DNA of 17,556 nucleotides from Sulfurimonas sp. (GTDB lineage: Bacteria > Campylobacterota > Campylobacteria > Campylobacterales > Sulfurimonadaceae), in contig WFPU01000237.1 in the NCBI GenBank assembly GCA_015487435.1, forward strand, positions 1 to 17,556, written 5' to 3'. Made by a program: the position numbers and the translations under genes. The number at the start of each line of letters is the position of its first letter. The first letter of the stretch is position 1. This document shows positions 6,173 through 12,429 of this stretch, in pieces. Under the pieces are notes generated by a model that was not told the origin of the DNA, made no database searches, and was given only the letters and a program-made list of their open reading frames with translations.

Positions 6173-6195
6173 ATAATAATATAAAGGAAATAATT

Positions 6196-6345
6196 ATGGC
6201 AGTACCTAAAAGAAGAGTCTCTCATTCTCGTGGAGCAAAAAGAAGAACTCACTATAAAATTACTTTAGCTAAACCAGTTAAAGACAAAGATGGAACATAT
6301 AAGCTTCCACATCACATCAATCCTACTACTGGTGAGTATAAATAG
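6196..6345 (+). CDS. rpmF: 50S ribosomal protein L32
   Basis: This 49-residue gene reads MAVPKRRVSHSRGAKRRTHYKI...PHHINPTTGEYK. The opening VPKRR-x-S-x-x-R--KRR is the L32 signature and the length is typical. The zinc-ribbon cysteines of some L32 proteins are absent, so this is the cysteine-free form. AAAGGA precedes the ATG. The gene is followed after three bases by plsX, the common yceD-rpmF-plsX-fabH arrangement that ties ribosome and lipid synthesis together. Confidence 0.95.
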   Translation: MAVPKRRVSHSRGAKRRTHYKITLAKPVKDKDGTYKLPHHINPTTGEYK

Positions 6346-6348
6346 TCA

Positions 6349-7353
6349 ATGGTGAAAATCGCTATTGATGCAATGGGCGGGGACTTTGGTCCTGAGCCAA
6401 TTGTTAAGGGTTGTATTCAAGCACTAAAACAAAAAAGATTCATTCCTATTCTCGTAGGGAAAAAAGATGAAATTTTACCTCTGTTACCAAAACGTTATAG
6501 AGATAAGGTTTCTATAGTTGAAGCAGATGATGTTATCTCTATGGGTGATGCTGCAACTGATGCAGTAAAGCGTAAAGAAAGTAGTATCTATAAAGCTGTT
6601 GAATTAGTAAAGAGTGGCGAAGCTGATGGTGTGGTTTCGGCTGGACATAGTGGAGCTACAATGACGCTTGCTACTCTTAGGCTTGGTCGCCTAAAGGGTG
6701 TTCTTCGTCCAGCACTCGCTGCAGTTATGCCTACAAAATCAAAAAAACGCTCAATCTTACTTGATGCTGGTGCAAATGTAGATTCTAAAGCAGAGCATCT
6801 AGTTCAATTCGCAATCATGGGTGGTTGCTATGCTGAAGATATGTTTGGAATAGATACTCCAAGCATTGGTTTATTAGCAAATGGTGAAGAAAAATCAAAA
6901 GGCAATGAAGTTACAAAAGAAGCTTTTAAAGTACTAAGTGGTTATAAAGGTTTTGTAGGAAATGTTGAGGGTGGTGACATCTTTAATGCATCATGTGATG
7001 TAATTACTTGTGATGGTTTTGTTGGAAACCTTGTGCTTAAAGCTAGTGAAGGTGTGGCTGCCACTATATCAGGATTAATTAAAGAGTACATTAGAAAATC
7101 TCCAGTTGCAATCACTGGTGCGCTTTTAATGAGAAAAGTTTTCAGACTTCTTAAAAAACAGATGGATTATGAAGAGGTAGGTGGAGCTCCATTACTTGGT
7201 ATAAAAGGCTGTGCAATTGTAAGCCATGGTAAATCTGGTCCAAAAGCAATCAAAAATGCAATATTTCAAGCTATTAGTTATACTGAAACAGGTGTTAATA
7301 AGCATATTATACATCGAATAGCTGAGCTTAAAGCAAAAAAAGAGAAACTTTAA
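6349..7353 (+). CDS. plsX: Phosphate acyltransferase
   Basis: This 334-residue protein makes acyl-phosphate from acyl-ACP, the first step of the PlsX/PlsY route to phosphatidic acid; it is a peripheral membrane enzyme. The opening KIAIDAMGGDFGPEP (residues 3-17), VSAGHSGATM (about 97-106) and LLDAGANVD are family hallmarks, and the length is usual. It starts three bases after the rpmF stop; a GGTGAG ribosome site lies within the end of rpmF. Its TAA overlaps the fabH ATG by one base, so the two are coupled. Confidence 0.96.
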   Translation: MVKIAIDAMGGDFGPEPIVKGCIQALKQKRFIPILVGKKDEILPLLPKRYRDKVSIVEADDVISMGDAATDAVKRKESSIYKAVELVKSGEADGVVSAGHSGATMTLATLRLGRLKGVLRPALAAVMPTKSKKRSILLDAGANVDSKAEHLVQFAIMGGCYAEDMFGIDTPSIGLLANGEEKSKGNEVTKEAFKVLSGYKGFVGNVEGGDIFNASCDVITCDGFVGNLVLKASEGVAATISGLIKEYIRKSPVAITGALLMRKVFRLLKKQMDYEEVGGAPLLGIKGCAIVSHGKSGPKAIKNAIFQAISYTETGVNKHIIHRIAELKAKKEKL

Positions 7354-8351
7354 TGCTTTATGCAGCATTTCGTTCTATTGGTGCATACGCTCCTAAAAAG
7401 ATATTATCAAATGAAGATCTCTCAACTATGGTAGATACCTCTGATGAGTGGATAACTAAAAGAACAGGTATTAAAGAGCGTCGTATTGCAGCTGATAATG
7501 AATACACAAGTGACTTAGGTGTAAAAGCAGCAGAGTTAGCAATAGAGCGTAGCGGATTAAAAAAGCAAGAGATTGATATGATAGTTTGTGCGACAATTAG
7601 CCCTGATTATTTTTGTATGCCATCAACTGCCACAATTATCTCCACTAAGCTTGGTCTTAATAATATTACTGCTTTTGATATCTCTGCTGCGTGTACAGGT
7701 TTTGTATATATTTTATCAATTGCAAAAGCATTTATAGAATCTGGAATGAAAAAAAATGTTTTAATAATTGGTGCTGAAAAATTATCTTCAATTACTGATT
7801 ATAGTGATCGCGGTACATGTATCCTTTTTGGGGATGGTGCTGGAGCCGCTGTAATATCTGCAACTGATAATAAAGATGAAGCAATCATCGATGTTCATAC
7901 TGGCGCTGATGGAGCATATGCAGATTTACTAATGACTCCAAATGGTGGAAGCGGTTCAGCACATGATTCATTAAATCCAGAGGATACTAGCTGTTTTATG
8001 GAGATGAAGGGTAATGAGACTTTTAAAGTAGCTGTTCGTACGCTTACTAAAGATGTAGTAGAGATTCTAAAAGAAAATAATATCGATAGCAAATCTATAA
8101 ATCATTTTGTACCACATCAAGCAAACTACAGAATTATCAAAGCAGTTGGGGATGCTCTAAAACTTAGAGAAGATCAAGTTGTTTTAACTGTAGAAAAATA
8201 TGGAAATACATCTGGCGCTTCTATTCCAATGGCTATAAATGATATATACGAGAAAGGGACACTTAAAAAAGGTGAACTGATGCTTCTTGATGCTTTTGGC
8301 GGTGGACTCACTTGGGGTTCAGCGCTAGTCCCGTTTTCACCACTTAAATAA
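7353..8351 (+). CDS. fabH: Beta-ketoacyl-ACP synthase III
   Basis: This 332-residue cytoplasmic enzyme condenses an acyl-CoA primer, usually acetyl-CoA, with malonyl-ACP to start type II fatty acid synthesis. The catalytic triad is intact: C114 in SAACTGF, H255 in PHQANYRI and N285 in YGNTSGAS. The start overlaps the plsX stop (TAATG). Its stop codon TAA (8349-8351) runs into repeat copy E, whose TA border forms the first part of the stop. Confidence 0.97.
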   Translation: MLYAAFRSIGAYAPKKILSNEDLSTMVDTSDEWITKRTGIKERRIAADNEYTSDLGVKAAELAIERSGLKKQEIDMIVCATISPDYFCMPSTATIISTKLGLNNITAFDISAACTGFVYILSIAKAFIESGMKKNVLIIGAEKLSSITDYSDRGTCILFGDGAGAAVISATDNKDEAIIDVHTGADGAYADLLMTPNGGSGSAHDSLNPEDTSCFMEMKGNETFKVAVRTLTKDVVEILKENNIDSKSINHFVPHQANYRIIKAVGDALKLREDQVVLTVEKYGNTSGASIPMAINDIYEKGTLKKGELMLLDAFGGGLTWGSALVPFSPLK

Positions 8352-8466
8352 TTAACTCTCTGAACAATTAGCTATTAGATTCCAAGTCAAGCTTGGAATG
8401 ACGAAGTCAGCGTCACCCTAAACTTGATTTAGGGTCTAGTCAATAATAAATCAGAGAGTTCAATTA
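8349..8466 (+). repeat. MITE-like dispersed repeat, copy E
   Basis: This 116-bp element (8350-8465), with TA on both sides, fills nearly the whole gap between the convergent fabH and HIT genes. The ends are AATTAACTCTCTGAACAATTA and its mirror AATAAATCAGAGAGTTCAATT. The left arm is ATTCCAAG-TCAAG-CTTGGAATGACG, a perfect hairpin, and the right arm is CACCCTAAA-CTTGA-TTTAGGGT. Both hairpins would be transcribed from either side and may serve as a bidirectional terminator. It stops four bases from the HIT stop codon. Confidence 0.88.
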
Positions 8467-8469
8467 AAA

Positions 8470-8841
8470 TTATTTATTTAAAGCAATAAGTAACTCTTTA
8501 AAAAACTTTTCTTCACTTGGTAAATTTAGATTAGCATCACGAAGCTTTTCTCCCCACATAGGGTTTGGAAAGTAACTATCATTTTCAAATCTAGCCATTA
8601 CATGTATATGAACTCTTGGTAATACATTTGCAAATGAAGCCATATTTATCTTTGTAGGTTTATAATAAAACTTCATATGAAATTCAACTGTGTCATAAAC
8701 TTTCCAGAGTTTCTCTCTTAACTCTTTTGGTAAATCGCCTAATTCTTTATATGGTTCTTTTGTGAAAATTTTCAGCCATGGAATTTCACTTTGCTCTTGT
8801 TGGATATATATTTGATTGTCTTCGTAGATAATAGAATTCAT
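8470..8841 (-). CDS. HIT-family nucleotide hydrolase/transferase-like protein
   Basis: This 123-residue protein carries the HIT motif as PRVHIHVMARFENDSYFPNPMW (residues 75-96). H78 and H80 match the second and third histidines of H-x-H-x-H; the first is R76. H78 would be the nucleophile. This variant, with NVLP before the motif and RFENDxxFPxPxW after it, is recognisable as a bacterial HIT subgroup often labelled Ap4A hydrolase-like, where the first His is commonly Gln or Arg. The substrate is unproven. An AGGTAA-like ribosome site precedes the ATG. Confidence 0.8.
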   Translation of the reverse strand: MNSIIYEDNQIYIQQEQSEIPWLKIFTKEPYKELGDLPKELREKLWKVYDTVEFHMKFYYKPTKINMASFANVLPRVHIHVMARFENDSYFPNPMWGEKLRDANLNLPSEEKFFKELLIALNK

Positions 8842-8904
8842 GTTGCTTACCTCTTTTATTAATTATATCATAATACCCTTAACTACACGAATGGTACAGT
8901 TCAT

Positions 8905-8933
8905 TTGACATTTATATAATAATATGTTATAAT
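8905..8933 (+). promoter_or_regulatory. Strong sigma-70 promoter for the riboswitch transcript
   Basis: A consensus TTGACA (8905-8910) is separated by exactly 17 bp from a consensus TATAAT (8928-8933), with an extended -10 TG at 8925-8926. The start should fall near 8940, a few bases before the riboswitch P1 stem. No other promoter in the window is as close to consensus. Confidence 0.85.
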
Positions 8934-8944
8934 CGTCTACTTGA

Positions 8945-9031
8945 TAAATATTAGAAAAAGCCAACCTTGTTGCGAAGCAAGCTCGGAAAGTTATGGATCT
9001 CTCGCAGATTGCCAGACTACCTAGTTATTTA
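8945..9031 (+). ncRNA. Candidate cyclic di-GMP-I (GEMM-I) riboswitch
   Basis: The order of elements fits GEMM-I. A closing P1 stem (TAAATA at 8945-8950 with TATTTA at 9026-9031, plus TAG/CTA) encloses GCCAACC, which corresponds to the conserved GCAAACC. Next is a P2-type hairpin CTTGTT-GCGA-AGCAAG with a GNRA tetraloop (8966-8981), then CGGAAAG as in GEMM. A third stem GGATCT...AGAT (8995-9009) follows, and then TGCCAGACTACC, where the family has A/U-GCCGGGUUACC. The tetraloop and the final UACC are the strongest matches. Departures are a C for A in the first conserved run and a shortened third stem. The transcript leads to a small exported protein. Confidence 0.65.
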
Positions 9032-9066
9032 CACTATTCTTTCTTTATCTATCAAAATTTTTAGCA

Positions 9067-9111
9067 AGTATAAATGTTTATGATTATACACACTTATCAT
9101 CTATTTATACT
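9067..9111 (+). promoter_or_regulatory. Hairpin between riboswitch and ribosome site, possible expression platform
   Basis: AGTATAAAT (9067-9075) pairs perfectly with ATTTATACT (9103-9111), and inside it ATGAT (9080-9084) pairs with ATCAT (9096-9100). No T-run follows, so it is not an ordinary terminator. It ends ten bases before GGAGGA (9121-9126) and could tune translation or form an alternative fold with the riboswitch. Confidence 0.4.
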
Positions 9112-9131
9112 CGTTTGTATGGAGGAAGATT

Positions 9132-9395
9132 ATGAAAAATCTAATCTTTTTGACTATGGTATTTTTGGTATTTACAAATGCGGATGTTTTTGCCAAAACT
9201 GTTGAGTATGATATGTTTAATAAAGAATATTCAAAAGTTTTTTCAAATGATGAAGTATATATATTTTCTGCTGGTTTATTCGCGATAAAATCAAAAGCTT
9301 TTATCTCTAATGATTTTAAAGAATTTGAAAGTAAATTTAAGAAGAGAAATAACTTTATAGATAGAGTTATTATTTGTTTGAATTATAAATTCTAA
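9132..9395 (+). CDS. Small secreted protein of unknown function, downstream of riboswitch
   Basis: This 87-residue protein has a clear signal peptide (MKNLIFLTMVFLVFTNADVFA, cleavage likely after Ala21), leaving a mature part of about 66 residues rich in Lys, Phe and Tyr with one Cys in IICLNYKF. I recognise no family. The strong GGAGGA ribosome site at 9121 fixes the start. A near-perfect promoter, a probable c-di-GMP riboswitch and a terminator frame it as a one-gene transcript. c-di-GMP riboswitch targets are often surface, adhesion or matrix proteins, so such a role is possible but not shown by the sequence. The abrupt end could also mark a shortened protein. Confidence 0.7.
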   Translation: MKNLIFLTMVFLVFTNADVFAKTVEYDMFNKEYSKVFSNDEVYIFSAGLFAIKSKAFISNDFKEFESKFKKRNNFIDRVIICLNYKF

Positions 9396-9407
9396 GTTGG
9401 AAGTACA

Positions 9408-9472
9408 TTTGGCTCTATTTTGAACTACAGGGAACATTTTTTGAAAAAAATGTTCCTTTCGTTCAAGCCAAA
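9408..9472. terminator. Long bidirectional terminator hairpin
   Basis: GGAACATTTTTT (9431-9442) pairs with AAAAAATGTTCC (9445-9456) across a two-base loop. The stem is extended outward by TTGAAC/GTTCAA (9420-9425, 9461-9466) and TTTGGC/GCCAAA (9408-9413, 9467-9472), with internal loops. It lies between the convergent small secreted protein and helicase genes and can terminate both. Confidence 0.8.
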
Positions 9473-9476
9473 CGTA

Positions 9477-11015
9477 TTAGTCTCTCTTGTATTTATTACG
9501 GTTTCCACCGCCGCTAGAACGGTTACGGCTTGTTCCGCCACCACTTCCGCTACTATTACGGCTCCCTCTAGAACGGTTACGATTACCTCTATGTCCACCA
9601 CGTCCACGACCTCTTGAATCGCCTCTTCTCTCAGCACGAGCAAGTATACCCTCTATCTTATCAGCAGGGATACCAATACTTGATGGTCCATTCACACTTT
9701 GTTTATCAAGTAACATAGATACTAATTTATAAAAAACTTGTTCCTCATCCATATCTTCTCTTAATATATCTATTATCTTGTGAGCTTCATCATAAATTTT
9801 ATGATCTTCGATAGATTTTACTAAAGACTTTAGAGAACTTTCTCTTAAATCATTTTTACTTGGAATAAAAGCATGATTCATTGAAGTACCAACTTTTTTC
9901 TTGATTTTTTGAAGCTCTTTAAATTCATGTGGAGTAACAAGAGTGATAGCCATACCTTTAGTTCCAGCACGCCCAGTACGACCAATACGATGAACGTAAC
10001 TCTCAGGATCAAATGGGATATGATAGTTAAATACATGAGAGATATTGTTTATATGTATACCACGAGCAGCAACATCTGTAGCTACTAAGACTTTTACAGA
10101 ATTTTCTTTAAAACCTTTAATTACTGTTTCACGTTGACGTTGCTCCATATCTCCATGAAGACCATTAGCTAAATAACCAGCATTACTTAAAACATTACTC
10201 AATCTATCAACTTCACTTTTTGTACGACAAAATACAACTGATTTATCTATTTTTTCAGAATCCATTAAACGGATAATTGCATCATCACGTTCTGATTCAT
10301 CAATTACATAATATTGTTGAGAGATATCTTTGTTTGTAGTCTCACCTTTTGTGATAGATATAAAGACAGGCTCTTGCAAAATTCTCTCAGCAAGAAGCTT
10401 GATTGGTTTTGGCATAGTAGCAGAAAAAAGAAGTGTTTGACGCTTTGATGGAAGGTAAGAAAATATTGCATTAATATCATCTAAAAATCCCATATCAAGC
10501 ATCTCATCAGCTTCATCTAAAATAACCATAGTTGGTGCAAAACTATTTAGCATATCTCTTTTTAAAATATCTAGAAGTCGTCCAGGTGTAGCTACTATTA
10601 TTCCAGCTCCACGGTTTATTAGATCGATTTGACGTTTGTATGAGCTACCACCATAGACAGTAGTTGTACGGATATTTAAATCACGACTATATTTAAAAAG
10701 TTCATCACTAACTTGAGTTGCAAGTTCACGAGTTGGTGTGATAACTAAAACTTCAACACCATTGTTACCTTTCATGTTGTTAATACATGGAAGACCAAAA
10801 GCTGCTGTTTTGCCAGTACCAGTGTGAGCTTGACCAACCATATCTTTGCCAGCCAAAACAACTGGAATAGCTTGAGCTTGAATGGGGCTAGGTATTTTAA
10901 AACCAGCTTTTTTAACACTATCAAGTACCTTAGCATTTAGACCTAGGTCACTAAAAAGAATTTCTGGTTCTTCTACTTTTATATCTTGTTCATTTTGAGG
11001 TGCATTTTCTTGCAT
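9477..11015 (-). CDS. DEAD-box ATP-dependent RNA helicase (RhlE/DeaD-like)
   Basis: This cytoplasmic enzyme of about 512 residues unwinds RNA in ribosome assembly, mRNA decay or cold adaptation. All motifs are present: Q motif (FKIPSPIQAQAIP), I AHTGTGKT, Ia PTRELA, Ib TPGRLLD, II DEAD, III SAT, then VATDVAARGI and HRIGRTGRAG. A linker helix region and a C-terminal tail of about 50 residues rich in Arg, Gly, Ser and Asn follow (RGRGRGG, RNRSRGSRNSSGSGGG); this tail usually binds RNA. No DbpA-type RNA-binding domain is seen, which favours RhlE-like over DeaD. Three ATG codons stand in a row (11013-11021). The AAAGG ribosome site directly touches the first, so the third (start at 11015) has the right spacing and is chosen. 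Confidence 0.94.
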   Translation of the reverse strand: MQENAPQNEQDIKVEEPEILFSDLGLNAKVLDSVKKAGFKIPSPIQAQAIPVVLAGKDMVGQAHTGTGKTAAFGLPCINNMKGNNGVEVLVITPTRELATQVSDELFKYSRDLNIRTTTVYGGSSYKRQIDLINRGAGIIVATPGRLLDILKRDMLNSFAPTMVILDEADEMLDMGFLDDINAIFSYLPSKRQTLLFSATMPKPIKLLAERILQEPVFISITKGETTNKDISQQYYVIDESERDDAIIRLMDSEKIDKSVVFCRTKSEVDRLSNVLSNAGYLANGLHGDMEQRQRETVIKGFKENSVKVLVATDVAARGIHINNISHVFNYHIPFDPESYVHRIGRTGRAGTKGMAITLVTPHEFKELQKIKKKVGTSMNHAFIPSKNDLRESSLKSLVKSIEDHKIYDEAHKIIDILREDMDEEQVFYKLVSMLLDKQSVNGPSSIGIPADKIEGILARAERRGDSRGRGRGGHRGNRNRSRGSRNSSGSGGGTSRNRSSGGGNRNKYKRD

Positions 11016-11031
11016 CATCATCCTTTAGTAA

Positions 11032-11073
11032 GGGGATGACGCTGCGAAACTTTTAATTAAAAGCATCTTCCCC
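11032..11073 (-). promoter_or_regulatory. Stem-loop in the helicase 5' leader
   Basis: Read on the - strand, GGGGAAGATGC pairs with GCGTCATCCCC over eleven positions with one mismatch and one G-U pair. The loop contains the self-complementary CTTTTAATTAAAAG. With the promoter at 11089-11116 the transcript should start near 11082, so this hairpin occupies almost the whole leader of about 60 bases. It ends close to the ribosome site and may protect the mRNA or allow feedback by the helicase. Confidence 0.55.
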
Positions 11074-11088
11074 TGAAATATTTTGCGA

Positions 11089-11116
11089 ATTATACCCAAA
11101 TTATATGTAAAAGCAA
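11089..11116 (-). promoter_or_regulatory. Helicase promoter
   Basis: Read on the - strand, TTGCTT (11111-11116) is followed after 16 bp by TATAAT (11089-11094), preceded by TTTGGG. This predicts a start about 60 bases upstream of the helicase start codon. Confidence 0.65.
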
Positions 11117-11173
11117 TTAAATATATATTATTTTAAAATTATTTAAGTTTAAATTGTGTAAAGAAGAAATGAT

Positions 11174-11926
11174 TTAGAAACTATATACAAAGCTTGTATT
11201 TTGTGTAAAGTCATAATCAGACTCTATTGCCTTTGGTATAGCTGAATCAATATCGTAAGATATAGCAAATTTTAAAAAGAGTTTTTGGTATATATTTAGT
11301 TTTAACTCAAGCATGTTTGAGATAACATGGTCACTAAACTTTTCAATATTTGGTTGGTAGTAAAGTGTATATGCCAAGGTTGATTTATTATTAAATTTTA
11401 TTGAATATGCAAGATAGGTATTTAGTCTTATGTTATCTTCATTTGGATTTAGTTGAGTATCTATATATTTAATATGCTCATAAAATCCACCAATTCCAAG
11501 ATATCCTTGAGAGCCGATAAGTATATCAAACATATTAAACCTTAATCCAGCACCACTTAATCTTCTTGCTTTAATAGATTTAAATTTATCTTCTTGATTT
11601 TGATAATATAGTTCCCATCTAATCATATCTGGTGTAAGTATATGTATATATCTTAAGTGTGAGTATATTTTATTTGTATTTTCAACATCGTTAGCTTCAC
11701 CATATTCACCAGATAGTTCAGCCCAAGCTACATAACTTACATTATTATCATATGTAATTCTAACAGATGCTTTATAGTTATCTTTATGAGTAATTCCACG
11801 TTTTGTCTCAAGTCCAGCTTCTATATTTGCAGACAATCCTGGTGATTCAGAGATCTCAACGGGGGCAATAGAAATCAGAGCAGGTAGTTGTTGTAGTGTT
11901 AAAAGAAAAAGTAGTAGTATTTTCAT
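11174..11926 (-). CDS. DUF481-like outer-membrane beta-barrel protein
   Basis: This 250-residue protein has a signal peptide (MKILLLFLLTLQQLPALISIA) and then alternating amphipathic strands, ending in an aromatic residue (TSFVYSF), as outer-membrane barrels do. The middle segment NKIYSHLRYIHILTPDMIRWELYYQNQEDKFKSIKARRLSGAGLRFNMFD (about 85-135) fits DUF481 (YdiY-like, 'salt-induced outer membrane protein'), with its Y-x-H-x-R-Y...W-E...Q-x-D-x-F-K...R-x-L-x-G-A-G-L-R pattern. Function is unknown; a small porin or structural barrel is likely. No Shine-Dalgarno is visible before the ATG. TATAAT (11934-11939 on -) ends only seven bases from the start, so a leaderless transcript is possible. It appears monocistronic. 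Confidence 0.7.
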   Translation of the reverse strand: MKILLLFLLTLQQLPALISIAPVEISESPGLSANIEAGLETKRGITHKDNYKASVRITYDNNVSYVAWAELSGEYGEANDVENTNKIYSHLRYIHILTPDMIRWELYYQNQEDKFKSIKARRLSGAGLRFNMFDILIGSQGYLGIGGFYEHIKYIDTQLNPNEDNIRLNTYLAYSIKFNNKSTLAYTLYYQPNIEKFSDHVISNMLELKLNIYQKLFLKFAISYDIDSAIPKAIESDYDFTQNTSFVYSF

Positions 11927-12030
11927 GGATAAAATTATAGCTAAAATTTAACAAGAGTTGTGGCATAATAAATGTCTAATATTTACTTTTTAGGGTAATG
12001 ATTTTATGGATATTTATTTATTGTTTTTTA

Positions 12031-12149
12031 TAATTGATACCTCTGATTAATTATAAGTTAGATTCCAAGTCAAGCTTGGAATGACGATAGTTACGCCATT
12101 CTGGACTTAATCCAGAATCTAAAAGCTAATTGTTCAGAGAGCCCAATTA
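12031..12149 (+). repeat. MITE-like dispersed repeat, copy F
   Basis: This 117-bp element (12032-12148) has TA on both sides. The ends are AATTGATACCTCTGATTAA and TTGTTCAGAGAGCCCAATT. The left arm is ATTCCAAG-TCAAG-CTTGGAATGACG and the right arm ATTCTGGA-CTTAA-TCCAGAAT, so it pairs two arm types not combined in copies A, C, D or E. It lies directly upstream of the rmuC remnant, and one frame stays open from inside the element into that remnant. Confidence 0.88.
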
Positions 12150-12172
12150 TTTTAGTTTTAATCTGTATTTTT

Positions 12173-12385
12173 TTGAAACAAAATAATGATTTAAAAGATG
12201 AGATATCACGGTTAAACCAGATGAACACACAACTTTCACAAGATGCAAACAATCTTAAAAAAACTCTAAAAGGTGAGAATAAAACTCAAGAAAATTGGGG
12301 AGAAGTAGTTTTACAAAATATTATGAAAAAGTTAGAAGTAAAGCCTAAAAAAATATTAAATACTAAGAGTTCTGATGATTTTTAG
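12173..12385 (+). pseudogene. rmuC: Remnant of rmuC (DNA recombination protein RmuC)
   Basis: A 70-codon open stretch contains NLKKTLKGENKTQENWGEVVLQNIMKKLEV, which matches the most conserved part of RmuC (NLTKALKG-x-NKTQG-x-WGE-x-x-L). Before it is a coiled-coil-like segment (LKDEISRLNQMNTQLSQDAN), also as in RmuC. Full RmuC is about 400-500 residues, with its nuclease-like domain after this point; here the frame ends soon after in KKILNTKSSDDF. The N-terminal membrane anchor is also missing. The only start is a TTG at 12173 without a clear ribosome site. It is best read as a fragment left by deletion, with repeat copy F at its 5' edge. Expression as a small coiled-coil protein cannot be excluded. 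Confidence 0.75.
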
Positions 12386-12429
12386 TAAAATTAGTGTATA
12401 GTTATTTAATCTTATAAGGAAAAGTAATT

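Noticed and set aside
9420..9732. Open frames (Thr/Ser-rich, Pro/Leu-rich, Val/Glu-rich) opposite or out of frame with the 3' end of the helicase
   Set aside because: They are by-products of the repetitive Arg/Gly/Ser codons of the helicase tail; no ribosome sites or family features.
881..12149. The repeats as a CRISPR array
   Set aside because: Copies are far apart, with genes between them, in both orientations and palindromic; there is no regular spacer pattern and no cas genes.
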